DNA from: Actinomadura meyerae
GTDB lineage: Bacteria > Actinomycetota > Actinomycetes > Streptosporangiales > Streptosporangiaceae
DNA: 64,000 nt
Direction: 5' to 3'
Assembly (NCBI RefSeq): GCF_900188445.1
Contig: NZ_FZOR01000014.1
Location: 62,001 to 126,000, forward strand
Part shown: positions 44,527 to 53,152 of the stretch, one piece after another
Layout: each line of letters opens with the position of its first letter
Numbering within the stretch: the first letter of the stretch is position 1
Made by a program: the position numbers and the translations under genes
Notes under the pieces: generated by a model
The model's input: only the letters and a program-made list of their open reading frames with translations
The model's database searches: none
Told to the model about the DNA's origin: nothing

Positions 44527-45347
44527 CCCGGGACGGCGACGGGCAGGCCGCCCGGTCCTACCCCCCGCTGCCCGAGCGCCTGCCCGTGGACGTCTTCGAC
44601 AGCCACTGCCACCTCGACGTCGTCGACACGCCGGTGGACGAGCAGCTGAAGTCGGCGAAGGCCGCGGGCGTCACCCGGATCGTCACGATCGGCTGCGACC
44701 TGCCGTCGTCCCGGTTCGCGGTGGACGCCGCGGCCGAGTTCGACGACGTGTACGCGGCCGTCGCGATGCACCCGAACGACACGACGGGGATCACCGACGC
44801 CGTCCTGGAGGACATCGCGCGGCTGGCCGCGCACCCGAAGGTCCGCGCGATCGGCGAGACCGGCCTGGACTACTACCGCGACTGGGCGCCCAAGGACGAC
44901 CAGCACCGCTCGTTCCGCGGGCACATCGAGATCGCCAAGCGGACGGGCAAGGCGCTGGTCATCCACGACCGCGACGCGCACGACGACGTCCTCGCGATCC
45001 TGGCCGAGGAGGGCGCGCCGGAGAAGGTGGTGTTCCACTGCTTCTCCGGCGACGCCGCGATGGCGGAGGTCTGCGCCGAGCGCGGCTACGTGATGAGCTT
45101 CGCCGGGAACGTCACGTTCAAGAACGCCGAGCCGCTGCGGGACGCGCTGCGGGCGGCGCCGCTCGACCTGCTGCTCGTGGAGACCGACGCGCCGTTCCTC
45201 ACCCCGATCCCGCACCGCGGCAAGCCGAACGCCTCGTACCTGATCCCGCACACCGTCCGGGCGATGGCCGAGGCCAAGGGCGTGGACGTGGCGGAGCTGT
45301 GCACGGCGATCGCCGCGAACGGGGAGCGCGTCTTCGGCCCCTGGTGA
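44523..45347 (+). CDS. tatD: TatD-family metal-dependent DNase
   Basis: A 274-residue TIM-barrel hydrolase of the TatD family (3'-5' exonuclease/DNA repair role in other bacteria). Metal ligands are visible: [11 protein letters not shown] at the N-terminus, [29 protein letters not shown] and [15 protein letters not shown]. The GTG start overlaps the metG stop. It is convergent with a hypothetical membrane gene. Assignment is firm for the family; the in vivo substrate is not known. Confidence 0.93.
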   Translation: MTRDGDGQAARSYPPLPERLPVDVFDSHCHLDVVDTPVDEQLKSAKAAGVTRIVTIGCDLPSSRFAVDAAAEFDDVYAAVAMHPNDTTGITDAVLEDIARLAAHPKVRAIGETGLDYYRDWAPKDDQHRSFRGHIEIAKRTGKALVIHDRDAHDDVLAILAEEGAPEKVVFHCFSGDAAMAEVCAERGYVMSFAGNVTFKNAEPLRDALRAAPLDLLLVETDAPFLTPIPHRGKPNASYLIPHTVRAMAEAKGVDVAELCTAIAANGERVFGPW

Positions 45348-45378
45348 CCGGGGGCCGGTGAGTCCGGGCCGTGCCCGG

Positions 45379-46368
45379 TCAGTCGCCGAGGCGGTGCTGG
45401 AGGAAGGCGATGACCAGGCTCGCGTCCCGCAGCAGGGGAGTGGCGGACGGCTCCGCGCGCAGCACCCAGGTCCGTCCGCGGCACGCCGCGGTGGCGGCGA
45501 GGGCGCCGGTCGCGTCCCTGACCTCCAGCACCCCGGGCCCGCGCCCTTCGGCGGGTCCGGCTCGGCCGATCTCGGTCCCGTCCGCGTGCAGCAGCCGGTA
45601 GGCGGACGGGTTCCAGCGGGTCCGCCGGATCACCAGGTGCGCCTTCCCGGACGGGTCGAGCAGCACGTAGTCGGGTTCGAGCCGCCGTACGGCGTTGTAG
45701 TGGACGTAGAGAAGGGTCTCCCCGGAGGCGGCGCGCAGCGCGGCGAAGCCCTTCGGGTCGAGGAACGCGCCGAGGTACCACACGGGCGCCATGAGCAATG
45801 GCGCGGTCGCGAGCCGCCGGGCCTCGGCCCGCGGGTAGGCGTAGTCGTCGATCGGCTCCGCCGGCTCCAGCGTCGCGTAGCGGCCGCCGCCGGGCGTCCT
45901 GGCCTTGGTGCGCGCGACGATGAGCGTCGTCCCGTCCGGTCCGGCGTTCAGCAGCGCGCGGGCGGTCGCGCGGCCGGACGCGGCCCGCCGGATCGACCGG
46001 ACCGAGCACAGCAGGCCGAGCAGGGCGAGCAGGACGGCCGGGGTGAAGGTCTTGTACTGGTCGGTGAGGCTGCCCGCGTACGGGCCCAGCGGACCGATGT
46101 GCAGGGGCACGCGGGTGCCGTCGGGCGTGTCGGTGTCGAGCCCGTAGATGGACCCCTCGCCCTCGGCGCCGCTCTCGGTACGCCACGTGCCCTCGCAGTA
46201 CCGGCCGCCCGCCGAGGACTTGGTGCTCGCCCGCTCCTCGCAGGCGGTGACGGTCGCGGTGGCCTTCTCGCCGGTCGCGTACGTCCACACCATCATGGCC
46301 GGCCAGAAGATCGCGAAGCCCGCGATCACCGTGAGTACACCTAAGACCGCATGTCGTCGCCATGCCAT
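45379..46368 (-). CDS. hypothetical membrane protein with two helices
   Basis: A 329-residue protein. One helix near residues 8-28 and another near 110-128 enclose an extracytoplasmic loop with two Cys (CEERASTKSSAGGRYCEGTWRTESGAEGEG). That resembles the DUF3592 style of small outer domain. The C-terminal 200 residues are soluble and cytosolic, beta-rich in appearance (YVLLDPSGKAHLVIRRTRWNPSAYRLL), with one further hydrophobic stretch near 200. I recognise no catalytic motif. It is divergent from the Rpf gene and convergent with tatD. Confidence 0.65.
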   Translation of the reverse strand: MAWRRHAVLGVLTVIAGFAIFWPAMMVWTYATGEKATATVTACEERASTKSSAGGRYCEGTWRTESGAEGEGSIYGLDTDTPDGTRVPLHIGPLGPYAGSLTDQYKTFTPAVLLALLGLLCSVRSIRRAASGRATARALLNAGPDGTTLIVARTKARTPGGGRYATLEPAEPIDDYAYPRAEARRLATAPLLMAPVWYLGAFLDPKGFAALRAASGETLLYVHYNAVRRLEPDYVLLDPSGKAHLVIRRTRWNPSAYRLLHADGTEIGRAGPAEGRGPGVLEVRDATGALAATAACRGRTWVLRAEPSATPLLRDASLVIAFLQHRLGD

Positions 46369-46543
46369 GATCGGCGATTTTAGTGGGACGGGAACGGATT
46401 TCTGCGGCAAAGCCTCCAAGAGGGGATGTAGCCCGCGAATGCGTCCCATGAGGGCGATGAGGTGGCGGAGAACGTCCGGTGCCTCTAATCTCTGGCCAAT
46501 CGAGCGGGCGCCCCCGAGCCCGGCCCCCTGGAGGAAACCCCCC

Positions 46544-47479
46544 GTGCTTCGGTACACAGCGCTTCGTTTCGCAGCGCTCAGCAACACCGTGCTCAAAAAC
46601 TCGGTGCTCAGAAACTCGGTGCTCGGCAGCACCGTGCTCAGCAACACCGTGCCCGGCGGTACGGCGCCGCGCGTCCCCGCGCGCCGTACGCGCCTGCTCC
46701 CGGCCGCCTCCGTCGTCGTGGCGGCGGCGCTGCTGGCCACGGCGTGCGGCGGTGGCGGCGAGACGGCCGCGCCGAAGGGCACCGCGCCGGTCGCGGACGC
46801 GCCGCAGGCCGCGCCGTCGCCGCGCAAGGTCGTCGTCCTGGTGGACGGAAAGCCGACCGAGACGATGACGACCGGGACCACCGTCCAGCAGGTGCTGGCC
46901 GAGGCGAAGATCGCGCTCGGCCCGTACGACCTGGTCAAGCCCGCCGCCGACCAGCCGCCGGGCGAGAAGATCACGATCATGCGGCTGCTGTCGGAGCCGA
47001 AGCTCAAGGTCGTCCGGACGCCGGCCGAGACGATCCGCAAGAAGAGCTCGTCGGTGCCGCCGTGGAGCGAGAAGGTGCTGCGCGAGGGCAAGGACGGCAT
47101 CAAGATCGTCAAGTGGGCGTACGTCCGGCGCGGCGGGAAGAAGGTCCCGAAGGTCATCGCGCAGAAGGTGAAGCGCAAGCCGGTCGCGAAGATCCTCGCG
47201 GTCGGCCCGAAGTCGGCCGGCACCGGGTCGGCGGCGCGGTTGAACTGGGCGGGCCTCGCCAAGTGCGAGTCGGGCGGGAACCCGAAGGCGGTGAACCCCG
47301 CCGGGTACTACGGCCTCTACCAGTTCTCGATGCAGACCTGGACGTCCGTCGGCGGCTCGGGCAAGCCGTCGGACGCCAGCGCGGGCGAGCAGACCTACCG
47401 TGCGCAGCTGCTCTACAACAAGGTGAACGGGCGCTGGCAGGGCCAGTGGCCCAACTGCGGCAAGTACCTGTTCTCCTGA
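46544..47479 (+). CDS. RpfB-like resuscitation-promoting factor, lipoprotein
   Basis: A 311-residue muralytic factor that cleaves peptidoglycan glycan chains. Domain order: an unusual N-terminal pentad repeat (residues 13-37), then Arg-rich residues and a signal peptide ending in ATAC (Cys68 lipidated). A DUF348-type domain (VVVLVDGKPTETMTTGTTVQQVLAEAKIALG) is followed by a G5-like domain near 165-220. The C-terminal Rpf transglycosylase domain has LNWAGLAKCESGGNPKAVNPAGYYGLYQFS, with the catalytic Glu in CESGGN. GTG 46544 has GGAGG 9 bases upstream. Neighbours rsmA and ispE follow, as in other actinobacteria. Confidence 0.92.
   Translation: MLRYTALRFAALSNTVLKNSVLRNSVLGSTVLSNTVPGGTAPRVPARRTRLLPAASVVVAAALLATACGGGGETAAPKGTAPVADAPQAAPSPRKVVVLVDGKPTETMTTGTTVQQVLAEAKIALGPYDLVKPAADQPPGEKITIMRLLSEPKLKVVRTPAETIRKKSSSVPPWSEKVLREGKDGIKIVKWAYVRRGGKKVPKVIAQKVKRKPVAKILAVGPKSAGTGSAARLNWAGLAKCESGGNPKAVNPAGYYGLYQFSMQTWTSVGGSGKPSDASAGEQTYRAQLLYNKVNGRWQGQWPNCGKYLFS
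46580..46654 (+). repeat. five tandem 15-bp units coding SNTVL-like pentads
   Basis: Units read as SNTVL, KNSVL, RNSVL, GSTVL, SNTVP in the Rpf reading frame, between the ribosome binding site and the signal peptide. Each unit keeps an in-frame GTG codon. Codon-level changes and first-position AT richness set the tract apart from its surroundings. Confidence 0.8.
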
Positions 47480-47496
47480 GCTGAAACAATCGGCGG

Positions 47497-48378
47497 ATGG
47501 GGGAGACACGGGGGCTGCTCGGGCCGGCGGACGTGCGGGAGCTGGCGGCGCGGCTCGGCATCAGGCCGACGAAGACGCTCGGGCAGAACTTCGTCATCGA
47601 CGCCAACACGGTCCGGCGCATCGTCCGGGCCGCCGGGCTGTCCGCCGACGACGTCGTCGTCGAGGTCGGGCCGGGGCTCGGGTCGCTCACGCTCGCGCTG
47701 CTGCCGGAGGTGCGGCGCGTGGTCGCGGTGGAGATCGACCCGGTGCTGGCCGCGGAGCTGCCCGCCACGGTCGCGGCGCGCGAGCCCGATCTCGCGGGGC
47801 GGCTGGAGGTCGTCCGGGCCGACGCGATGAAGATCACAGCGGTGCCGGGGCCGGAGCCGACGGCGCTCGTGGCGAACCTGCCGTACAACGTCGCCGTCCC
47901 GGTCGTCCTGAACCTGCTGGCCGAGCTGCCCTCGCTGCGGTCCGCGCTGGTCATGGTGCAGGCCGAGGTCGCCGACCGGATGGTCGCGGCGCCCGGCGGG
48001 AAGATCTACGGCGTCCCGTCGGTGAAGCTCGCCTGGTACGGGGAGGCGCGGCGCGCCGGGGCGGTGGGGCGCGCGGTGTTCTGGCCCGCGCCGAACGTCG
48101 ACTCCGGGCTCGTCGCGTTCACCCGCCGCGACCCGCCGCCGACCGCGGCGTCCCGCGCGGAGGTGTTCGCCGTCGTCGACGCCGCGTTCGCGCAGCGCCG
48201 CAAGACGCTGCGCGCGGCGCTCGCCGGGTGGGCGGGCTCGGCCGCCGCGGCGGAGGAGGCGCTGCGCGCCGCGGGCGTCGACCCCAGGTCACGGGGCGAA
48301 GCGCTGGACGTGGCCGCCTTCGCCCGGATTGCCGAGTATGGTCCTTTCCGCCGGGGAGATCGGTCCCCAGCCCCCTAG
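47497..48378 (+). CDS. rsmA: 16S rRNA dimethyladenosine transferase
   Basis: KsgA/RsmA dimethylates A1518 and A1519 in helix 45 of 16S rRNA (293 aa). It starts with [13 protein letters not shown], has the SAM loop [20 protein letters not shown], the catalytic [12 protein letters not shown] and [11 protein letters not shown]. The order Rpf-rsmA-ispE is the conserved actinobacterial arrangement. It begins 17 bases after the Rpf stop, so it may share its transcript. Confidence 0.96.
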   Translation: MGETRGLLGPADVRELAARLGIRPTKTLGQNFVIDANTVRRIVRAAGLSADDVVVEVGPGLGSLTLALLPEVRRVVAVEIDPVLAAELPATVAAREPDLAGRLEVVRADAMKITAVPGPEPTALVANLPYNVAVPVVLNLLAELPSLRSALVMVQAEVADRMVAAPGGKIYGVPSVKLAWYGEARRAGAVGRAVFWPAPNVDSGLVAFTRRDPPPTAASRAEVFAVVDAAFAQRRKTLRAALAGWAGSAAAAEEALRAAGVDPRSRGEALDVAAFARIAEYGPFRRGDRSPAP

Positions 48379-48448
48379 TGGCGGGCATCTCCCCCGGGGG
48401 CGGTCCCCGCGCGGGGCGGCACAACACCAGCACGAGCCGGAGGTCGAT

Positions 48449-49624
48449 GTGAAGGCGCGTTCGCGTACGGCGCGGACCAGGGGGCCCTTCGGGGGGCTGC
48501 CCCTCGTGGGGACGGCGCTGCTCGCGACCGCGGTCGTGGTCGCGACGGTGGCGGCCGGCTGCGGGGACGGCGCGGGCGCGGTACCCAAGATCACGACGAC
48601 GGCGCGGGCCGGGGTCGCGCCCGTCCCGCCGCGGCAGGGCGCCTACTTCGGCGCGTGGGTGCCGCCGGAGGGCACCGGGCTGGCGAAGAAGCCCAAGGCG
48701 AAGCCGTCCGCGTCGGACTCCCCGTCCGATCCGTCCACGCCGTCCGATCCGTCCACGCCGTCCGGTCCGGCCTCGGGTTCGCCGTCGGGCTCCCCGTCGG
48801 CCAAGGACGCCGCGAAGCCCGGCATGGCCCCCGTCGCGGGCTTCGAGCAGCGGCTCGGCCGCCAGCTCGACATCGTGCAGAGCTACCGGGGCTGGAAGAG
48901 CGACTTCCCCGGCGACCTGGAGAAGTCCGTCGCGGACGGCAACCGGTACCTCCTGCTGACCTGGGGCGGCGCCGACACCCAGGAGATCGTCAGGGGTGAG
49001 CACGACGCGCTCATCGCCCGCCGCGCGCGCGCCATCAAGGCCCTCGGGAAGCCGGTCTTCGTGCGCTGGTCCCGGGACATGGACAAGGCTGCGCTGGGCA
49101 AGCGCGTCCACTCCCCGGCGGACTTCATCGCCGCCTGGAAGCACCTGCGCGAGGTCTTCCGGCGGGAGAAGGTCGACAACGTCGCCTGGGTCTGGTGCCC
49201 CACCGCACGCGGGTTCGGCGGGAACGCCGGCGACTACTACCCGGGCGACGACCAGGTCGACTGGATCTGCGCCGACACCGACGCGAGCGGCGGCTACGAC
49301 TACCGCGACCTGTCGGAGGTCATGAAGACGTTCCTGGAGTGGGCGCGCAAGCGGCAGAAGCCCATCATGGTCGCCGAGTTCGGCGTGCCGAAGTCCTACG
49401 GCACCCGCCGCGCCGAATGGCTCCGGGAGGCCGCGAAGACCCTGCAGGACCCGCAGGTCAAGGCCGTCGTCTACTTCAACTCCAACGAGGAGGCCGACGG
49501 CGCCCGCGACACGCGCCGCGCCTACTCGGTGACCGGGGACGCGCACGCGATGTCCGCGCTCCGGGAACTGGCGACGGCGCCCTACTTCAATCCCCGCAAC
49601 CTCCCCGTCATCAGCGGCGGGTAG
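48449..49624 (+). CDS. GH26-like secreted glycosidase lipoprotein
   Basis: A 391-residue exported protein. The signal peptide ends in TVAAGC (lipidated Cys). A Ser/Pro/Asp-rich linker with DPSTPS repeats leads to a (beta/alpha)8-type domain related to family 26 beta-mannanases and similar endoglycosidases. The nucleophile Glu is visible in IMVAEFGVPKS. The acid/base position, normally Glu in an HEM/EMNG-like motif, reads VRWSRDMDKA, i.e. Asp. GGAGG lies 5 bases before GTG. It may act on a cell-surface glycan; activity is uncertain because of the replaced residue. Confidence 0.75.
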   Translation: MKARSRTARTRGPFGGLPLVGTALLATAVVVATVAAGCGDGAGAVPKITTTARAGVAPVPPRQGAYFGAWVPPEGTGLAKKPKAKPSASDSPSDPSTPSDPSTPSGPASGSPSGSPSAKDAAKPGMAPVAGFEQRLGRQLDIVQSYRGWKSDFPGDLEKSVADGNRYLLLTWGGADTQEIVRGEHDALIARRARAIKALGKPVFVRWSRDMDKAALGKRVHSPADFIAAWKHLREVFRREKVDNVAWVWCPTARGFGGNAGDYYPGDDQVDWICADTDASGGYDYRDLSEVMKTFLEWARKRQKPIMVAEFGVPKSYGTRRAEWLREAAKTLQDPQVKAVVYFNSNEEADGARDTRRAYSVTGDAHAMSALRELATAPYFNPRNLPVISGG

Positions 49625-49645
49625 CGGTCCCGTAGGGTTTCGCAC

Positions 49646-50575
49646 GTGAGCGCAGTGACGGTACGCGTCCCCGCCAAGGTCAACCTCCAGCTCGGCGTGG
49701 GGCCGCTCCGCGACGACGGGTACCACGACCTCGTCAACGTCTTCCACGCCGTGTCCCTGTTCGACGAGGTGACGGCGCGGCCCGCGGAGCGGCTGGAGAT
49801 CCGGGTCGAGGCCGCGCCCCACTCCCGGGTGGCGGTCGGCGGCGTCCCGACCGGCGGCGACAACCTCGCCGCGAAGGCCGCCCGCGCCGTCGCGGCCCGG
49901 CTCGGCACCGAACCCCGGGTCGCGCTGCGGATCCGCAAGGCGATCCCCGTCGCGGGCGGGATGGCGGGCGGCAGCGCCGACGCCGCCGCCGCGCTGGTCG
50001 CGTGCGCCCGCCTGTGGGACGACCGGGAGCGGCCCGCCCTGTCCCGCGACGACCTGGTGGAGATCGGCGCGGACCTCGGCAGCGACGTGCCGTTCGCCGT
50101 CCTCGGCGGCACCGCCGTCGGAACCGGACGCGGCGAGCGGCTCACCCCCGCCCTCACCCGCGGCGTCTTCCACTGGGTGTTCGCCACCGCCGATGGCGGC
50201 CTGTCCACGCCCGCGGTCTACGGCGAGTGCGACCGGATCCGCCTGGCGGAGGGACGGCCGCCGGAGCGGGCGGAGGTGTCGGAGGCGCTGATGACCGCGC
50301 TCGCCACCGGCGACGCCAAGGCCCTCGGCGCCGCGCTGACCAACGACCTGCAGCCCGCCGCGCTGTCGCTGCGCCCGTCGCTGCGCCGCACCCTCGACGC
50401 CGGCCGCGACCTCGGCGCGATCGGCGCGCTGGTCTCCGGATCCGGGCCGACCTGCGCGTTCCTCGCCGAGACCGATGAGGACGCCGCCGGGCTCGCGGAG
50501 GCGCTGGACGGCGCCGGCGTCGCCGCGCAGGTCGTCCGGGCGTCCGGCCCGGTTCCGGGCGCGACCGTGATCTGA
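49646..50575 (+). CDS. ispE: 4-diphosphocytidyl-2-C-methyl-D-erythritol kinase
   Basis: GHMP kinase of the MEP isoprenoid pathway (309 aa). It phosphorylates CDP-methylerythritol and so feeds undecaprenyl and menaquinone synthesis. VRVPAKVNLQLGVG, the ATP loop PVAGGMAGGSADAAAAL, DLGSDVPFAVLGGTAVGTGRGE and VSGSGPTCAFL are all present. It starts with GTG 21 bases after the glycosidase stop. It belongs to the conserved rsmA-ispE block. Confidence 0.96.
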   Translation: MSAVTVRVPAKVNLQLGVGPLRDDGYHDLVNVFHAVSLFDEVTARPAERLEIRVEAAPHSRVAVGGVPTGGDNLAAKAARAVAARLGTEPRVALRIRKAIPVAGGMAGGSADAAAALVACARLWDDRERPALSRDDLVEIGADLGSDVPFAVLGGTAVGTGRGERLTPALTRGVFHWVFATADGGLSTPAVYGECDRIRLAEGRPPERAEVSEALMTALATGDAKALGAALTNDLQPAALSLRPSLRRTLDAGRDLGAIGALVSGSGPTCAFLAETDEDAAGLAEALDGAGVAAQVVRASGPVPGATVI

Positions 50576-50706
50576 CGCGCCGCCGCGTTGTCGGGGCGCC
50601 GACTAGGTGCGCTCGGCACACAAGCGAACCACCGGCCCGCGACGGACGTCCTACTCTCCGTGACAGCGATTCCCTGCCGCACCGATCCCTCCGGCGAGGT
50701 GGAGCG

Positions 50707-50889
50707 ATGACGATTCTGTCCGGGTTGCTCGGTCTGGTCGCGCTCGCCATGATGGTGGCGCTCGTCGTGCTGGCCGTGCGCCGCGATCGTGACATACGCC
50801 ACAACGCGCCAGGTGCGGTCGTCCGGAACGGGAACGCTAGCGTTCAGGGGCACGCGAGGGACAGGTCCGCACCGCCGGCCGTCCGCTGA
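50707..50889 (+). CDS. small single-helix membrane protein
   Basis: A 60-residue protein with one N-terminal membrane helix (LSGLLGLVALAMMVALVVLAVRRDRD) and a polar tail. GGAG lies 5 bases before the ATG. It precedes another small membrane protein by 27 bases. No family is recognised; the call rests on the ribosome binding site, topology and the neighbour. Confidence 0.5.
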   Translation: MTILSGLLGLVALAMMVALVVLAVRRDRDIRHNAPGAVVRNGNASVQGHARDRSAPPAVR

Positions 50890-50916
50890 ACGCGGCACCG
50901 GAGGAGGGCGGGCGCA

Positions 50917-51288
50917 GTGGCGAGCGCGGGAGCGTCCATGGGATTCCTGATGCTGATCATCCTGGTGGGCGTCTTCGTCGTGCTGATCGGCGTGGTGGTG
51001 TTCGTCATCGTGCTCGCCACCCGCAAGTCGGGCGGACCCGGCGTCCCGCCCGGGTACGGCCGGCAGGGCTACCCGCAGCAGGGATATCCCCAGCAGGGGT
51101 ACGCGCAGCCCGGGTACGGCCAGCCGGAGTACGGCCGGCAGGGATACGGCGACTACGGGCAGCAGGGATACGGCCAGCAGAATTTCGGCCAGCAGGGCCA
51201 CGCGCAGCCACCGGGGAACCCGCCGCCGGCCCCCGGCCCGCAGGAGCAGCCGCCGCCCGGGACGCCCGGGGCGCAGCCGGGCGCCTGA
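50917..51288 (+). CDS. small membrane protein with Gly/Tyr/Gln-rich tail
   Basis: A 123-residue protein starting with GTG after GGAGGAGGG. One long membrane helix (residues 8-33) is followed by a low-complexity tail with repeated GYPQQ, GYGQP and QQGYGQ units and then Pro-rich sequence. Such tails are prone to self-association. Function unknown. It lies upstream of the ABC-F gene in the same direction. Confidence 0.6.
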   Translation: MASAGASMGFLMLIILVGVFVVLIGVVVFVIVLATRKSGGPGVPPGYGRQGYPQQGYPQQGYAQPGYGQPEYGRQGYGDYGQQGYGQQNFGQQGHAQPPGNPPPAPGPQEQPPPGTPGAQPGA

Positions 51289-51330
51289 CCGCGCGAGCGG
51301 TGCGGCCGGGGCAATAGGGTTGATGGTGCC

Positions 51331-53103
51331 GTGAATCTGATCAACCTTGAGAACGTCGCCAAGGCCTACGGGCCCCAGCCGCTGCTCGACGCCGTGTCCC
51401 TCGGCCTGGACGAGGGCGACCGCGTCGGCGTCGTCGGCCGCAACGGCGGCGGCAAGAGCACCCTCGTGGCCGTCCTCGCCCGCGAGACCGAACCCGACGC
51501 CGGGCGCGTCACCCACGCGCGCGGCCTCCGGCTCGGCTACCTGACCCAGCGGGACGAGTTCCCGGACGGCGCGACCGTCCGGTCCGTGGTGCTGGGCGAC
51601 CGCGCCGAGCACGAGTGGGCGGGCGACGTCCGCGTCCGCGACGTCCTCGCCGGGCTCCTCGCCGACCTCGACCTGGACGCCCCGCTCGACGGCATGTCCG
51701 GCGGGGAGCGCCGCCGCGTCGCGCTGGCCCGGCTCCTGGTCCCCGAGTCCGACCTGCTGATGCTGGACGAGCCCACCAACCACCTCGACATCGAGGCGAT
51801 CGACTGGCTCGCCCGGCACCTCAAGGCGCGCAAGGTCGCGCTGCTCGTCGTCACCCACGACCGCTGGTTCCTCGACGAGGTCACCGACCGGACGTGGGAG
51901 GTCGTCGACGGCCGCGTCGAGCGCTACGAGGGCGGCTACTCCGCCTACGTCCTCGCCAAGGCCGAGCGCGCCCGGATCGCCGCCGCCACCGAGGCCAAGC
52001 GGCAGAACCTGCTCCGCAAGGAGTTGGCGTGGCTGCGCCGCGGCCCGCAGGCCCGCACGTCCAAGCCGAAGTTCCGGGTCGACGCCGCGCAGGCCCTCAT
52101 CGCCGACGAGCCGCCGCTGCGCGACTCGGTCGAGCTGACCCGGTTCGCGACCGCACGGCTCGGCAAGACCGTCTTCGACATCGAGGACGCCACCGTCGAG
52201 GTCGGCGGCCGGGAGCTGTTCACCCGGATGACCTGGCGGCTCGGGCCCGGCGACCGGGTCGGGCTCGTCGGCGTCAACGGCAGCGGCAAGAGCACCCTGC
52301 TGCGGCTCCTCGACGGGGCCGTCCGGCCGGTGTCGGGGCAGGTCGTGCAGGGCAAGACCGTCCAGCTCGCGCACCTGTCGCAGAACCTGGAGGAGCTCGA
52401 CCCGTCCCGGCGCGTCCTGGAGTCGGTCGAGGAGATCCGCCGCCGCATCACCGTCGGCAAGCGCGAGTGGACGGCCAGCCAGCTCCTCGAGCGGCTCGGC
52501 TTCTCCGGCGACCGGCAGTGGACGCCCGTCGGCGACCTGTCCGGCGGCGAGCGCCGCCGGCTCCAGCTGCTCCGGCTGCTGATGGGCGAACCGAACGTCC
52601 TGCTGCTGGACGAGCCCACCAACGACCTCGACATCGAGACCCTCACCGAGGTCGAGGACCTCCTCGACGGCTGGCCGGGCACCCTCGTCGTCGTCAGCCA
52701 TGACCGGTACTTCCTGGAGCGCATCACCGACCACGTCGTCGCGCTACTGGGCGACGGCCGCGTGTCGATGCTGCCCGGCGGCGTCGACGAGTACCTCGAA
52801 CGCCGCGCCGCCGGGACCGCCCCGAAGCCGGGCACCGCGCCCGCCGCCGCGGCGCCCGCCGCCGGGGCCGCGCAGCCGAAGCCCAAGGGCGGGCAGGACT
52901 GGAAGGCCCGCAAGGAGCTCGACCGGCTCGAACGCCGCCTGGAGAAGCTCGCCGCGCAGGAGGGCGAGCTCCACGAGCAGCTCGCCGCGCACGCCACCGA
53001 CTACGCCAAGCTCCAGGAGCTGGACGGCCGGCTCCGCGAGATCCAGGCCGAGGCCGCCCGGGTCGAGGAGGAGTGGCTCATGCTCGCCGAGGATCTCGGC
53101 TAG
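51331..53103 (+). CDS. ABC-F family ribosome-associated ATPase
   Basis: A soluble twin-ATPase protein of 590 aa, without membrane segments. Walker A loops are GRNGGGKST and GVNGSGKST. The signatures are MSGGERRRVALARLL and LSGGERRRLQLLRLL, with Walker B LLMLDEPTNHLD and VLLLDEPTNDLD. The inter-domain linker is Arg/Lys-rich. The C-terminus has a coiled coil (LDRLERRLEKLAAQEGELHEQLA) after an Ala/Pro linker, as in Uup/EttA relatives. ABC-F proteins bind the ribosomal E site; the exact subtype (housekeeping or antibiotic-protective) cannot be read here, though its conserved place after ispE favours housekeeping. Confidence 0.93.
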   Translation: MNLINLENVAKAYGPQPLLDAVSLGLDEGDRVGVVGRNGGGKSTLVAVLARETEPDAGRVTHARGLRLGYLTQRDEFPDGATVRSVVLGDRAEHEWAGDVRVRDVLAGLLADLDLDAPLDGMSGGERRRVALARLLVPESDLLMLDEPTNHLDIEAIDWLARHLKARKVALLVVTHDRWFLDEVTDRTWEVVDGRVERYEGGYSAYVLAKAERARIAAATEAKRQNLLRKELAWLRRGPQARTSKPKFRVDAAQALIADEPPLRDSVELTRFATARLGKTVFDIEDATVEVGGRELFTRMTWRLGPGDRVGLVGVNGSGKSTLLRLLDGAVRPVSGQVVQGKTVQLAHLSQNLEELDPSRRVLESVEEIRRRITVGKREWTASQLLERLGFSGDRQWTPVGDLSGGERRRLQLLRLLMGEPNVLLLDEPTNDLDIETLTEVEDLLDGWPGTLVVVSHDRYFLERITDHVVALLGDGRVSMLPGGVDEYLERRAAGTAPKPGTAPAAAAPAAGAAQPKPKGGQDWKARKELDRLERRLEKLAAQEGELHEQLAAHATDYAKLQELDGRLREIQAEAARVEEEWLMLAEDLG

Positions 53104-53152
53104 CAGGACGGCCCTGGTGCGCGTACCACCGCGAACCAGGCATGATCTGTCA

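Noticed and set aside
46369..46543. Possible c-di-AMP riboswitch before the Rpf gene
   Set aside because: Such riboswitches precede some rpf genes, but I could not find the conserved core elements here.
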